From: JAFECT01 sp036501825
GTDB taxonomy: Bacteria; Pseudomonadota; Alphaproteobacteria; Caulobacterales; Caulobacteraceae
Assembly (NCBI GenBank): GCA_036501825.1
Contig: DASXZP010000036.1
Coordinates: forward strand, 620,001-684,000
Direction of reading: 5' to 3'
Length of the DNA: 64,000 bases
This document shows, piece after piece, positions 25,007 to 33,132 of the stretch. Numbering within the stretch: the stretch's first letter is position 1; the number at the start of each line of letters is the position of its first letter. The position numbers and the translations under genes were made by a program. The notes under the pieces are model-generated. The model ran no database searches. It was not told where the DNA came from and saw nothing but the letters and a program-made list of their open reading frames with translations.

Positions 25007-26086
25007 ATGTTCCAGTTCCGTAGCCTCGTTCGACCCGCCGTCCTGGCCATCGGCGCGGCCGCCCTGCTCCTGCTCGCCGCCTGCGAGAACCCGGTTATCG
25101 GGGGCCGCCCGCCCCAGCCGGGCGACACGGCCGTGGCCAAGGTCTCGGGCGAGACCATCTGGGCTTCGGACGTCAAGCGCGAGGCGGTGGCCCAGGGCCT
25201 GATCGGCGAGGGCGAACCCCTGGATACGACCTCCGACCTGTTCCGCCGGGTCCTGGACGAGGTGGTCGACCAGAAGCTCCTGGCCCGCGAGGCCAAGCGC
25301 CGCGGCCTGGACAAGAGTCCCGTCGCCCAGCGCCGGCTGGCCGCCGCCAAGGAGCGGATCCTGGGCGATATGCTGGTCGAGAAGGTGGTCGACGACAACA
25401 TCGACGAGGACAAGGTCCAGGCGCTCTATAACGAACAGCTCCGCCTGGCCAAGCAGTCCGAAGAGATCCGCGCCCGCCTGATCCTGGTGAAAACCCAACC
25501 CGAGGCCGTGGCCATCGCCAATTTGCTGCAGACCGGCGCCTCCTTCGAGGCCCTGGCCATGGAGCGGTCCATCGACCAGACCACCCGCTTCAACGGCGGC
25601 GACCTCGGCTATTTCACCACCGACGTCATGCCGGAGAACTACGCCACGGCGCTGAAGGACAAGAAGGCCGGGGATACGGTGGGGCCGTTCCAGACCGACG
25701 GCGGCTGGGCGATCCTGCGGGTCGAGGACCGGCGCGAGGAACAGCCGCTCTCGCTGGAGCAGGCGCGGCCCCAGATCCTGCGGTTTTTGACCTACGACCA
25801 GGTGCGCCAGCTGCTGTCCAAGCTTCGCACCCAGTCCAAGGTGCAGATGCTGATCAAGGGCGAGGCCCTGGCGGCGCCCGGTTCGCGCGAGCCGGCCTCC
25901 GCGCCCGCCGACGCCCTGCGGCCGCCCGAGGGCGTCCCCGCCAACGCGGCCGCTTCCGCGGTTGACGCCGGCCGCACCGCGCCTGCGCCCAAGCCGTCGA
26001 TCTCCGCCGCCGCCGCGGCCGCAGCGGCCAAGCCGGCCCCGCCGCCGTCCAAGACCTCGTCCGCCAAGAAGAGCCCGTCCAAGTGA
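25007..26086 (+). CDS. Parvulin-type peptidyl-prolyl isomerase lipoprotein
   Basis: A 359-residue protein that folds secreted proteins. ATG 25007 is chosen because a lipoprotein signal follows: basic FQFRSLVRPA, hydrophobic VLAIGAAALLLL, lipobox LAAC; an AAAGGGA ribosome site lies upstream. After a SurA-like N-terminal region (KVSGETIWASDVKREAVAQG) comes a rotamase domain at about residues 155-275: EIRARLILVKTQPEAVAIA, FNGGDLGYFTTDVMPENYA and GPFQTDGGWAILRVEDRR. A long Ala/Pro/Lys-rich tail, probably unstructured, ends the protein. It lies divergently beside secA, matching a role in the secretion pathway, and overlaps argJ by four bases. Confidence 0.9.
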   Translation: MFQFRSLVRPAVLAIGAAALLLLAACENPVIGGRPPQPGDTAVAKVSGETIWASDVKREAVAQGLIGEGEPLDTTSDLFRRVLDEVVDQKLLAREAKRRGLDKSPVAQRRLAAAKERILGDMLVEKVVDDNIDEDKVQALYNEQLRLAKQSEEIRARLILVKTQPEAVAIANLLQTGASFEALAMERSIDQTTRFNGGDLGYFTTDVMPENYATALKDKKAGDTVGPFQTDGGWAILRVEDRREEQPLSLEQARPQILRFLTYDQVRQLLSKLRTQSKVQMLIKGEALAAPGSREPASAPADALRPPEGVPANAAASAVDAGRTAPAPKPSISAAAAAAAAKPAPPPSKTSSAKKSPSK

Positions 26087-27381
26087 GCGCCGCCCCGAAG
26101 AATTCCCGCCGCCGGACCAAGCCGACGGATGCGCCGGCGAAGGCTGCGCCGGCGGTATCGCCGCTGGCCGTGCCGCTGCCCGACATGCCGCCGGTGGGCG
26201 GGGTCGAGCTCGCCATCGGCCGCGCCGGTTTCTACAAACACGAACGGCCCGACCTTCTGGTGCTGCACTTTCCCAAGGGCGCCCACGCCGCCGGGGTGTT
26301 CACCAGCAACAAGGTGGGCTCCGCGCCGGTCGACTGGTGCCGCAAGCAACTGAAGGCGACCGGCGGCCATGACCTGCGCGCGCTGGTCGTCAACGCCGGT
26401 TGCGCCAACGCCTTCACCGGTAAGCCCGGCGACAAGGCCTGCAAGCGCACCGCCGAGATGATCGCCGATCGCTTCGATTGCCGCCCGCGCGAGGTGATGG
26501 CCGCCTCCACCGGCGTCATCGGCGTGCTGCTCGACGACAAGAAGATCGCCCAGGCCCTGCCGGCGCTGGCCGACACGCTGTCGCTTGACGGCTGGCCGGA
26601 CGCGGCGCGCGCGATCATGACCACCGACACCTTCCCCAAGGGCGTGCACGTGGTGACCGAGATCGACGGTCATGCGGTGCGCATCGCGGGCATCGCCAAG
26701 GGTTCGGGCATGATCGCCCCGGACATGGCGACCATGCTGGCCTTCCTGGTCACCGACGCGGACATCGCACCCAAGGCCTTGCACGATCTGTTGCAGCACT
26801 CGGTGGGCGCGACCTTCAACGCGGTCACCGTCGACGGCGATACCTCCACCAACGACACCTGTCTGCTGTTTGCGACCGGCGCTTCCGGCGCGCCGAAGAT
26901 CACGCGGGCGAGCGACCGCAGGCTGGCGAAATTCCGTGATGCGCTCGACAAGGCTTTGCTCGATCTCGCGCAACAGCTCGTGCGCGACGGCGAGGGCGCG
27001 CGCAAGTTCGTGAAGGTTGCGGTCTCCGGCGCCAAGTCGGCCGCCTCGGCGCGGCGCATCGCCAAGACCATCGCCGAGAGCCCGCTGGTGAAGACCGCCA
27101 TCGCCGGCGAAGACGCCAACTGGGGCCGCATCGTCATGGCCGTCGGCCGCGCCGGCGAGCCCATCGACCGCGACCGCCTGTCGGTGAAATTCGGCGACCT
27201 GTGGGCCGCACGCCGGGGCCTGGTCGCCAAGGGCTACAACGAAAAGAAGATGAGCGCCTATATGAAACGCGCCGAGCTCGAGATCGCCGTGGACGTGGGC
27301 ATGGGCCGCGGCGAGGCGGTGGTCTGGACCTGCGACCTGACCAAGGGCTACATCGAGATCAACGGCGATTACAGAAGTTAA
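26083..27381 (+). CDS. argJ: Bifunctional glutamate N-acetyltransferase/amino-acid acetyltransferase ArgJ
   Basis: A 432-residue ArgJ, which transfers acetyl from N-acetylornithine to glutamate (and may also use acetyl-CoA), closing the cyclic arginine route. The self-cleavage site is GMIAPDMATMLAF, with the nucleophilic Thr at about residue 217; upstream NAGCANAFTG and STGVIG, downstream FNAVTVDGDTSTNDT and AGEDANWGRIVMAVGRAG complete the active site. The GTG start overlaps the stop of the parvulin gene (GTGA). About 35 N-terminal residues are Pro/Ala/Lys-rich and atypical. With argH elsewhere in the window, this suggests that arginine synthesis is dispersed rather than in one operon. Confidence 0.95.
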   Translation: MSAAPKNSRRRTKPTDAPAKAAPAVSPLAVPLPDMPPVGGVELAIGRAGFYKHERPDLLVLHFPKGAHAAGVFTSNKVGSAPVDWCRKQLKATGGHDLRALVVNAGCANAFTGKPGDKACKRTAEMIADRFDCRPREVMAASTGVIGVLLDDKKIAQALPALADTLSLDGWPDAARAIMTTDTFPKGVHVVTEIDGHAVRIAGIAKGSGMIAPDMATMLAFLVTDADIAPKALHDLLQHSVGATFNAVTVDGDTSTNDTCLLFATGASGAPKITRASDRRLAKFRDALDKALLDLAQQLVRDGEGARKFVKVAVSGAKSAASARRIAKTIAESPLVKTAIAGEDANWGRIVMAVGRAGEPIDRDRLSVKFGDLWAARRGLVAKGYNEKKMSAYMKRAELEIAVDVGMGRGEAVVWTCDLTKGYIEINGDYRS

Positions 27382-27385
27382 GACA

Positions 27386-27434
27386 GAGCATGATCCGAAA
27401 AAGTGGAAGCCGGTTTTTCGATAAGATCATGCTC
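27386..27434. repeat. 49-bp palindrome of the type widespread in Rhizobiales
   Basis: GAGCATGATC (27386-27395) pairs with GATCATGCTC (27425-27434), and inside it CGAAAAA (27396-27402) pairs with TTTTTCG (27414-27420), leaving a short bulge and an 11-base loop. From memory, nearly the same palindrome is scattered through many Rhizobiales genomes. Here it lies between argJ and the ABC ATPase, 29 bases before the latter's start, so it is in a transcript leader or acts as a terminator. Confidence 0.8.
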
Positions 27435-27463
27435 AAACAAAGAATCGTGCAGTCGGGGAACGC

Positions 27464-28219
27464 ATGACGCCGGATGGACAACAGGACGCTCTGAAGCTGC
27501 GCGGCCTCACCAAGACCTACGGCGGCAAGGTTGCAGTCGACAAGCTCGACCTCGACGTGCGCGCGGGCGAGCTCTACGCGCTGCTGGGGCCGAACGGGGC
27601 CGGCAAGACCACGTCGCTGCGCATGGTCGCGGGCCTGCTGAAGCCGGACGGCGGCTCCATCGAAGTGTTCGGCATCGACGCGCTGAAGGATCCGCCCTCG
27701 GCGAAACAGATCACCGCCTGGGTGCCGGACGAACCGCTGCTCTACGACAAGCTGACGCCGGTGGAGTATCTCGACTTTGTCGCCGGCCTCTGGGGCGTGG
27801 ACGGCAAGACCGGCCGCAAACGCGCCGAAGAACTCCTGCGCTGGCTCGACCTGTGGGACCAGCGGCAACAGCGCTGCGAAGGTTTCTCGCGCGGCATGAA
27901 GCAGAAGACCTCGCTCGCCGGCGCGCTCATTCACGAACCGAAGCTCTTGATCCTCGACGAACCGCTGACCGGCCTCGACGCCGCCGCGGCGCGGGAGGTG
28001 AAGGACCTGTTGCAGGAGCGGGCGCGCAGCGGCGCCACCGTGATCCTGACCACCCATATCCTGGAGGTCGCCGAACGCATCGCCGACCGCATCGGCATCA
28101 TCGCCCGCGGCAAGCTGCTGGCCGAAGGCACCCTCGACGAACTGCGCGCGAGCGCGGGCCAGGGCGAGTCGACGCTGGAAGACGTGTTCCTGCAGCTGAC
28201 CGCGGATCCGGCCCAATGA
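27464..28219 (+). CDS. ABC transporter ATP-binding protein (exporter type)
   Basis: A 251-residue ABC ATPase: Walker A LLGPNGAGKTT, Q-loop WVPDEPLLYDKLT (Pro/Asp in place of the usual Gln), signature FSRGMKQKTSLAGAL, Walker B LLILDEPLTGLD and switch His in TTHILEVAE. The FSRGMKQK form of the signature is usual in the DrrA/NatA/CcmA-like exporter group. A membrane partner follows 10 bases downstream, so this is a two-gene exporter. The substrate is not apparent. The 5' leader holds a palindromic repeat. The absence of a Q-loop glutamine is notable but occurs in relatives. Confidence 0.9.
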   Translation: MTPDGQQDALKLRGLTKTYGGKVAVDKLDLDVRAGELYALLGPNGAGKTTSLRMVAGLLKPDGGSIEVFGIDALKDPPSAKQITAWVPDEPLLYDKLTPVEYLDFVAGLWGVDGKTGRKRAEELLRWLDLWDQRQQRCEGFSRGMKQKTSLAGALIHEPKLLILDEPLTGLDAAAAREVKDLLQERARSGATVILTTHILEVAERIADRIGIIARGKLLAEGTLDELRASAGQGESTLEDVFLQLTADPAQ

Positions 28220-28229
28220 GTGTCCTCTC

Positions 28230-29816
28230 GTGAGGGTGTTTTCCGGCGGCTCGACGCTCTTCCTGCTCGGCAACGAACTTCGCCTGTTCTGGCGCAGCTG
28301 GGGCGGAAAGAAGGGCAGCAACCTGCGGCGCCTGATCGTGCTTGGCGTGGTTCTCTCAATTCTCGGCTTCGGCCTGGGTTCGCTGTTCGCCATCGCGCTC
28401 AATCATATTCCGAAGGACCCCACGCCCGAGATGACCTTGGCCCTCGACGGGGGCCTGGTGCTGCTGCTGACGTTGATGATGGCGTCCACGGTCAGTTCGG
28501 CGGCGCTTACCTTTTACGAGCGCGGCGACCTCGATCTCCTGCTGTCGTCGCCGACGCCCGCCTACCGGGTCCTGACCGTACGCTGCGCCAGCATGGCGAT
28601 CATGGCCTCGGCGTTCTGGGCCATATTGGCGACGCCGGTGATCGGCCCCGCGGTCGTGATGGGCCATCCGAAGTGGCTCTTGATCTATGTCGACCTCATG
28701 GGACTCGCGTTGATCGCCACGGCGCTCGGCGTCATGATCGCCACGGCGCTGTTTCGAGTGATCGGTCCCCGCGCCACCAAGACGCTGTCGCAGGTGATGG
28801 CCGCGATCATCGGCGCGGCCTTGTTCCTCACCTCGCAGATGCGCTGGATGCTGACCCACGAGCAGCAGGCGGCGATCTGGAAGTCTGCGCTCGACATCGC
28901 CCGTTCGGGCTGGTTCGCCGAAACCCAGGTGCTCTCGCTGCCCGCGCGCGCGGTGCTGTGCGAGCCTGTTCCATCGGTCGTTCTTTTCGCCTTCGGCCTG
29001 CTCCTGTTTCTGCTGACCACGCGAGGTCTCGGGGCCCGCTTTGCCCAGGACGCCTCGGCGGCGGCCGGTGTCGGCGCCGGCGGCAAACGCATAGCCAGGG
29101 GCAAGATCCGCGGCTTCGAGGGCGGCGCCTACAGCGCCATGGTGCGCAAGGAGATGCGCCTGCTGATCCGCGACCCGGCCCTGATCTCCCAGGTGCTGCT
29201 GCGCGTGCTCTACATCATTCCGATCGCCTATTTCGTGCTCAGGGGCGGCAGCGTCCAGAACGTCGCTTGGGCGGGCAGTCAGGTGGTCGCCATGCTCGGC
29301 CCCGATGCCTGGGTGGCGCGCAGCGGCGCGGTGCTGGTGTTCCTCACCACCCAGCTTGCCGGCACCCTGGCCTGGATCACCGTCTCGGCCGAGGATGCGC
29401 CCGAGCTGCTCGCCTCCGCCCCGGCCAGTGAAAACATCCTGCGCCGCGCGAAACTGACCTCGGCCATGACGCCGGTCTTCATCATTCTCGGCGCGCCCCT
29501 GACCGGCATCGTGGTGCTGCACCCCTGGGCGGGGGTGGCGACCACCATCGGCTGCGGCATCGCGGCGCTGTCGGCGTGCCTGATCGCGCTCTGGTACGAA
29601 AAGCCGGCCAAGCGGAAGGACCTTCGCCGCCGCCGCAGCAGTTCGCTGATCGGGGCCCTGGCCGAGACCTTCATCAGCTTCTGCTGGGCCGCGACCACCT
29701 GGCTTGCGATCATGAAGCTGCCGTGGGCGGTGATCCCGGCGCTAATCGCGGTGATCGCGCTGATCGCGATCCGTAAACCAACCCGGTCCTTCGTCGACAC
29801 CCTGGAGCTCGCGTGA
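28230..29816 (+). CDS. ABC transporter permease (large, two-half)
   Basis: A 528-residue integral membrane protein with a GTG start ten bases after the ATPase stop. Around a dozen hydrophobic segments fall in two blocks (about residues 35-260 and 310-520), separated by a soluble stretch (RGKIRGFEGGAYSAMVRKEM) that begins the second half; the pattern ERGDLDLLLSSPT in the first half is typical of large exporter permeases acting with a single ATPase. It pairs with the gene upstream. It overlaps mutT by four bases (GTGA), though that partner's job is unrelated. No substrate can be predicted. Confidence 0.85.
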   Translation: MRVFSGGSTLFLLGNELRLFWRSWGGKKGSNLRRLIVLGVVLSILGFGLGSLFAIALNHIPKDPTPEMTLALDGGLVLLLTLMMASTVSSAALTFYERGDLDLLLSSPTPAYRVLTVRCASMAIMASAFWAILATPVIGPAVVMGHPKWLLIYVDLMGLALIATALGVMIATALFRVIGPRATKTLSQVMAAIIGAALFLTSQMRWMLTHEQQAAIWKSALDIARSGWFAETQVLSLPARAVLCEPVPSVVLFAFGLLLFLLTTRGLGARFAQDASAAAGVGAGGKRIARGKIRGFEGGAYSAMVRKEMRLLIRDPALISQVLLRVLYIIPIAYFVLRGGSVQNVAWAGSQVVAMLGPDAWVARSGAVLVFLTTQLAGTLAWITVSAEDAPELLASAPASENILRRAKLTSAMTPVFIILGAPLTGIVVLHPWAGVATTIGCGIAALSACLIALWYEKPAKRKDLRRRRSSSLIGALAETFISFCWAATTWLAIMKLPWAVIPALIAVIALIAIRKPTRSFVDTLELA

Positions 29817-30217
29817 GCAAGCCGCTGGTTCTGGTCGTGGCGTGCGCGCTGATCGATCCGGACGGGCGTGTCTTAATCGCGCAGCGGCCCGAAGGTAAAC
29901 AACTTGCGGGCCTCTGGGAGTTCCCCGGCGGCAAGCTCGAACCCGGCGAAACCCCTGAAGCCGCCTTGATCCGCGAGCTGAAGGAGGAGCTCGACATCGA
30001 CGTCGTGCAATCCTGTCTGGCGCCTTTCACGTTTACCAGCTTCGCTTACGAGTCGTTTCACCTGTTCATGCCATTGTGGCTTTGTCGTCGATGGTCTGGG
30101 GTGGTTAATCCGCTCGAGCACCAGGCGGTGGCGTGGGTGAAGCCGAACCGAATGTCGGAATACCCAATGCCTCCCGCGGACGAACCCCTTGTCGCGTTTC
30201 TGCGCGACTTCTTGTGA
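29813..30217 (+). CDS. mutT: 8-oxo-dGTP diphosphatase MutT (Nudix)
   Basis: A 134-residue Nudix hydrolase that removes 8-oxo-dGTP from the nucleotide pool, preventing A:T to C:G mutations. The full Nudix box is GGKLEPGETPEAALIRELKEELDI. The preceding QRPEGKQLAGLWEFPGG and the C-terminal HQAVAWVKPNRMSEYPMPPA are as in MutT orthologues. Length is typical. The GTG start overlaps the permease stop by four bases. It is followed by the small Flp pilin gene after nine bases. Confidence 0.92.
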   Translation: MSKPLVLVVACALIDPDGRVLIAQRPEGKQLAGLWEFPGGKLEPGETPEAALIRELKEELDIDVVQSCLAPFTFTSFAYESFHLFMPLWLCRRWSGVVNPLEHQAVAWVKPNRMSEYPMPPADEPLVAFLRDFL

Positions 30218-30226
30218 GAGGGCGTC

Positions 30227-30403
30227 GTGTCGAAGATCTTCAGGCGGCTGGCGAAAGACGAAAGCGGCGCCACGGCCATTGAATATGGTCTGATCATTGC
30301 GCTCATCTTTCTGGTCGCGCTCAGCGCGATCACGTCCTTCGGGACGAGCATGAGCGCCATGTACGGCATTATCAGCTCGACCATAGGCGGCGCGACGCAC
30401 TAG
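30227..30403 (+). CDS. Flp/Fap-type IVb pilin, isolated copy
   Basis: A 58-residue protein with a GTG start: a basic N-terminus (SKIFRRLAKD), then ESGATAIEYGLIIALIFLVALS and a short polar tail ending GGATH. The G-A-T-A-I-E-Y-G-L-I-I-A segment is the cleavage and assembly signature of Flp pilins; cleavage by a prepilin peptidase would occur at Gly-Ala, with Glu at +5. An AGAGGGC ribosome site lies upstream. No Tad/Cpa secretion genes are in the window, so it is either an extra pilin served in trans or an orphan. It begins nine bases after mutT and converges with the methyltransferase gene. Confidence 0.88.
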   Translation: MSKIFRRLAKDESGATAIEYGLIIALIFLVALSAITSFGTSMSAMYGIISSTIGGATH

Positions 30404-30409
30404 TGACGC

Positions 30410-31225
30410 CTATGCCTGCGGGGACCAGCCTGTCGCTGTGATCACCTCGAACGTCGCTTCGATGCCACCATCGCTTGTGGCGAACCGTTCGCCATAGATT
30501 TCGAACGCCCGCGTCAGCACCGCCCGGTTCAACGGACCGGGGCGATCAACGAGCACATTGGTCTCGCCCATCTGTTGCAGGTCGTGCAGCAGCGCGAGCG
30601 GCGTGCGATAGCGCACGCTCACCCGGTCGAAGTCCGCCACCGGCAGCTTGAATCCCGCCCGCTGCAACAGACCCGCCGCGTCCTCGGCGTCGGCGAAGGG
30701 CGACACCCGCGGCCCCGCGCCGCCTCTAATTTCCGTTTCCGCCTCGGTCAGGCTCTGGCGCAGCTCGTAGAGCGTCCCGCCGCCCAGGATCGAGGCGATG
30801 AACACCCCGTCCGGCTTCAGCGCGCGCCGCGCCTGGACGAACACGCCGGGCAGGTCGTTGGCCCAGTGCAGCGACAGGGTGGAAACCACCAGATCCAGGC
30901 TCGCGTCCCCGAACGGCAGCCGCTCATCGTCGAGCACGACCCGGGGCCCGGTTCGGCCCGCCAGCATCGGTCCCGACAGGTCCGCCTCGATCAGCACCCC
31001 GATCCGGTCCCGGGCCGGGCTTTCGGCTAACAGCCGCGCGAAGGTCCCGTCGCGCGCGCCCAGGTCGACCGCAACGGGAAAGCTGCGCATTATGGTCGCG
31101 ATGCGATCGATCGCGTCCTCGCAGGCGCGGGTCTTCAGGAACCCGGCCTCGGCAAAACGGCTCGCCGCCCGGTCCAGGCGGCGGCGGTGCAGGGCGCGAT
31201 CGAACAGACGAGGTGGGGCTGACAT
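30410..31225 (-). CDS. SAM-dependent methyltransferase, BioC/NDUFAF5-like
   Basis: A 271-residue class I methyltransferase-fold protein. It opens with PPRLFDRALHRRRLDRAASR, a hallmark of the NDUFAF5-related group, whose human member hydroxylates an arginine of respiratory complex I; other relatives resemble BioC. The SAM-binding motif is VAVDLGARDGTFARLL, followed by LPFGDASLDLVVSTLSLHWANDLP and LKPDGVFIASILGGGTLYELR. Its ATG at 31225 shares bases (CATG) with the divergent comF start. Complex I assembly or a biotin-like methyl transfer are both possible. Confidence 0.85.
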   Translation of the reverse strand: MSAPPRLFDRALHRRRLDRAASRFAEAGFLKTRACEDAIDRIATIMRSFPVAVDLGARDGTFARLLAESPARDRIGVLIEADLSGPMLAGRTGPRVVLDDERLPFGDASLDLVVSTLSLHWANDLPGVFVQARRALKPDGVFIASILGGGTLYELRQSLTEAETEIRGGAGPRVSPFADAEDAAGLLQRAGFKLPVADFDRVSVRYRTPLALLHDLQQMGETNVLVDRPGPLNRAVLTRAFEIYGERFATSDGGIEATFEVITATGWSPQA

Positions 31226-32006
31226 GAGGCGAGGCTTAGAGCATGGAGCGGTTCTCGCCGCGTTGAAACCCGGTCCGCGGGTGCGCGCCCTGCTGCGCGG
31301 CGTGGCCGACGCGATCTATCCGCCCGCCCATTTCGACGGCGGCCCGGCGCTGGCGCCGGGAATGTCGGCCCAGGCCTGGTCCAAGGTGGTGTTTCTGGAA
31401 GCGCCGGTCTGCGACGGCTGCGGCGCGCCCTTCGAATATGTGACCGCCGAGCGTTGCGTGGCCTGCCAGGCCAAGCCCTTTGCCTTCGAGCGCGCCCGCG
31501 CCGCCTGCGTCTACGACGAGGCCTCGCGCGAGCTGTTGCTGCGCTTCAAGCACGGCGACCAGGTGCAGATGGCCGGCCTGTTCGCCCGCTGGATGAGCCG
31601 CGCCGCGCCCGACTTGCTGGAGGACGCCGACGCCGTAGCCCCCGTGCCGCTGCATCCGCTGCGCCTGCTGAAGCGGCGCTACAACCAGGCCGCCGAGATC
31701 GCCCGCCCATTGGCCCACGCCGCCCGCATCGAATATCTCGCCGACGCGCTCGTCCGCACCCGCCGCACCGACAGCCAGGGCGCCCGCTCCGGATCGGGCC
31801 GCCGCCGCAACGTCCAGGGCGCCTTCGCCGTGCCCGACGGACGCCGCAAACAGGTGAAGGGCCGCCGCATTCTGCTGGTCGACGACGTGCTGACCACCGG
31901 CGCGACGGCGCAAGCCTGCGCCAAGGCCCTGCTGGCCGGCGGGGCCCGGGCGGTGGATCTGGTGGTCGCGGCCAGGGTTTCGGCCCGGTCCGACCTCACT
32001 ATATGA
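31224..32006 (+). CDS. ComF-family double zinc-ribbon phosphoribosyltransferase
   Basis: A 260-residue ComF homologue. The N-terminus has zinc-ribbon cysteines CDGC and CVAC, then YDEASRELLLRFKHGDQ, VAPVPLHPLRLLKRRYNQA and a PRPP loop ILLVDDVLTTGATA. ComF proteins take part in DNA uptake in competent species, but most orthologues are simply conserved and uncharacterised. The ATG at 31224 overlaps the divergent methyltransferase start; no clear ribosome site precedes it, so the true start is uncertain. The stop overlaps an in-frame ATG of the glutaredoxin gene. It is first in a tight five-gene run to 34021. Confidence 0.88.
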   Translation: MRRGLEHGAVLAALKPGPRVRALLRGVADAIYPPAHFDGGPALAPGMSAQAWSKVVFLEAPVCDGCGAPFEYVTAERCVACQAKPFAFERARAACVYDEASRELLLRFKHGDQVQMAGLFARWMSRAAPDLLEDADAVAPVPLHPLRLLKRRYNQAAEIARPLAHAARIEYLADALVRTRRTDSQGARSGSGRRRNVQGAFAVPDGRRKQVKGRRILLVDDVLTTGATAQACAKALLAGGARAVDLVVAARVSARSDLTI

Positions 32007-32041
32007 AGGTTCTTGTCACAGTTCCTGATAGAGAGGCGTCC

Positions 32042-32296
32042 GTGTCCCCCGTCGTAATCTACACCCGTCCCTTCTGCGGCTTCTGCGAGCGTGCGAAAGC
32101 TCTGCTGGAAAGGAAGGGCGTGGCCTTCGAGGAGATCGAAGCCTCCATGGACCCGGAAGTCCGTAAGCAAATGCAGGAGCGCTCGGGACGGATGACCTAT
32201 CCGCAGATCTTCGTCGGCGACCACCACGTCGGCGGTTGCGACGAGCTGATGACGCTCGAACGGGACGGCGAACTCGACAAGCTGCTGGCCGCATGA
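32042..32296 (+). CDS. grxC: Glutaredoxin 3-type
   Basis: An 84-residue glutaredoxin that reduces disulfides using glutathione. The active site is YTRPFCGFCERAKALLERKG (Cys-Gly-Phe-Cys instead of the common CPYC), and the glutathione-binding region is MTYPQIFVGDHHVGGCDELM. The start is ambiguous. GTG 32042 follows an AGAGAGG ribosome site at seven bases and gives a normal length. ATG 32003, in frame, overlaps the ComF stop (ATGA) and would add 13 residues. I prefer the GTG. Its stop overlaps the nitrilase start by four bases. Confidence 0.93.
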   Translation: MSPVVIYTRPFCGFCERAKALLERKGVAFEEIEASMDPEVRKQMQERSGRMTYPQIFVGDHHVGGCDELMTLERDGELDKLLAA

Positions 32297-33132
32297 GCGC
32301 GCCCCGCGCCAAGGTCGCCCTGATTCAGCTGCGTGCGCCTGCGACCCAGGCCGCGGCGCTGGCGCACGTCGAACCACTGGTGCGCGAAGCCGCGCGCGGC
32401 GGCGCCCAGTTCATTCTCACCCCCGAGGGAACCAACCTGCTCGAACAGCGGCGTGAGTTTCGCGCCAAGGTCGTCGTGCGCCAGGCCGACGACCCGGTGG
32501 TGAACGGCCTGAAGGCGCTCGCGCGCGAGCTCGGCGTCTGGCTGCTGATCGGCTCCGCCATCGTGCTGCACGAGGATCCGTCCGAGACGCGCGCCGCCAA
32601 CCGCTCGATCCTGATCGGTCCCGACGGCGAGGTGCGCGCCACCTACGACAAGATGCACGTCTATGACGTCGACCTGCCGACCGGCGAACGCCATCGCGAG
32701 TCCGCCAACATCCGCCCTGGCGAGCGTGCGGTGGTGGCTGAGACGCCGTGGGGCGGGCTGGGCCTGACCGTCTGTTACGACGTTCGCTTTGCCCATCTGT
32801 TCCGCGCCCTGGCCCGCGCCGGCGCCGACATGATCAGCGTGCCCGCGGCCTTCACCGTGCCCACCGGCCAGGCGCACTGGGAAATCATGCTGCGCGCCCG
32901 CGCCATCGAAACCGGCGCCTTCGTCCTCGCCCCCGCCCAGGGCGGCGCCCATGAGGACGGTCGCAAGACCTATGGCCACAGCATCGTCATCGCCCCCTGG
33001 GGCGAGGTGATCGCAAAGCTCGACCACGACGAACCGGGCGTGCTGTTCGCCGAGCTCGACTTCGCCGAGGTGGAAAAGGCCCGCACCGCGATCCAGCAAC
33101 TGAAACACGACCGGGAGTTTGCCGGCCCGTGA
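32293..33132 (+). CDS. Carbon-nitrogen hydrolase, Nit1/omega-amidase type
   Basis: A 279-residue nitrilase-superfamily enzyme. The catalytic triad is visible: Glu in ILTPEGTNLLE, Lys in YDKMHVYDVDLP, Cys in LTVCYDVRFAHLF; the RAIETGAFVLAPAQGG segment also fits Nit1. Nit1-type members hydrolyse deaminated glutathione or alpha-ketoglutaramate, repairing metabolic side products. It overlaps the glutaredoxin stop (ATGA) and its own stop overlaps the DUF1178 start (GTGA). The link between a glutaredoxin and a deaminated-glutathione amidase in one transcript is suggestive. Confidence 0.92.
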   Translation: MSAPRAKVALIQLRAPATQAAALAHVEPLVREAARGGAQFILTPEGTNLLEQRREFRAKVVVRQADDPVVNGLKALARELGVWLLIGSAIVLHEDPSETRAANRSILIGPDGEVRATYDKMHVYDVDLPTGERHRESANIRPGERAVVAETPWGGLGLTVCYDVRFAHLFRALARAGADMISVPAAFTVPTGQAHWEIMLRARAIETGAFVLAPAQGGAHEDGRKTYGHSIVIAPWGEVIAKLDHDEPGVLFAELDFAEVEKARTAIQQLKHDREFAGP

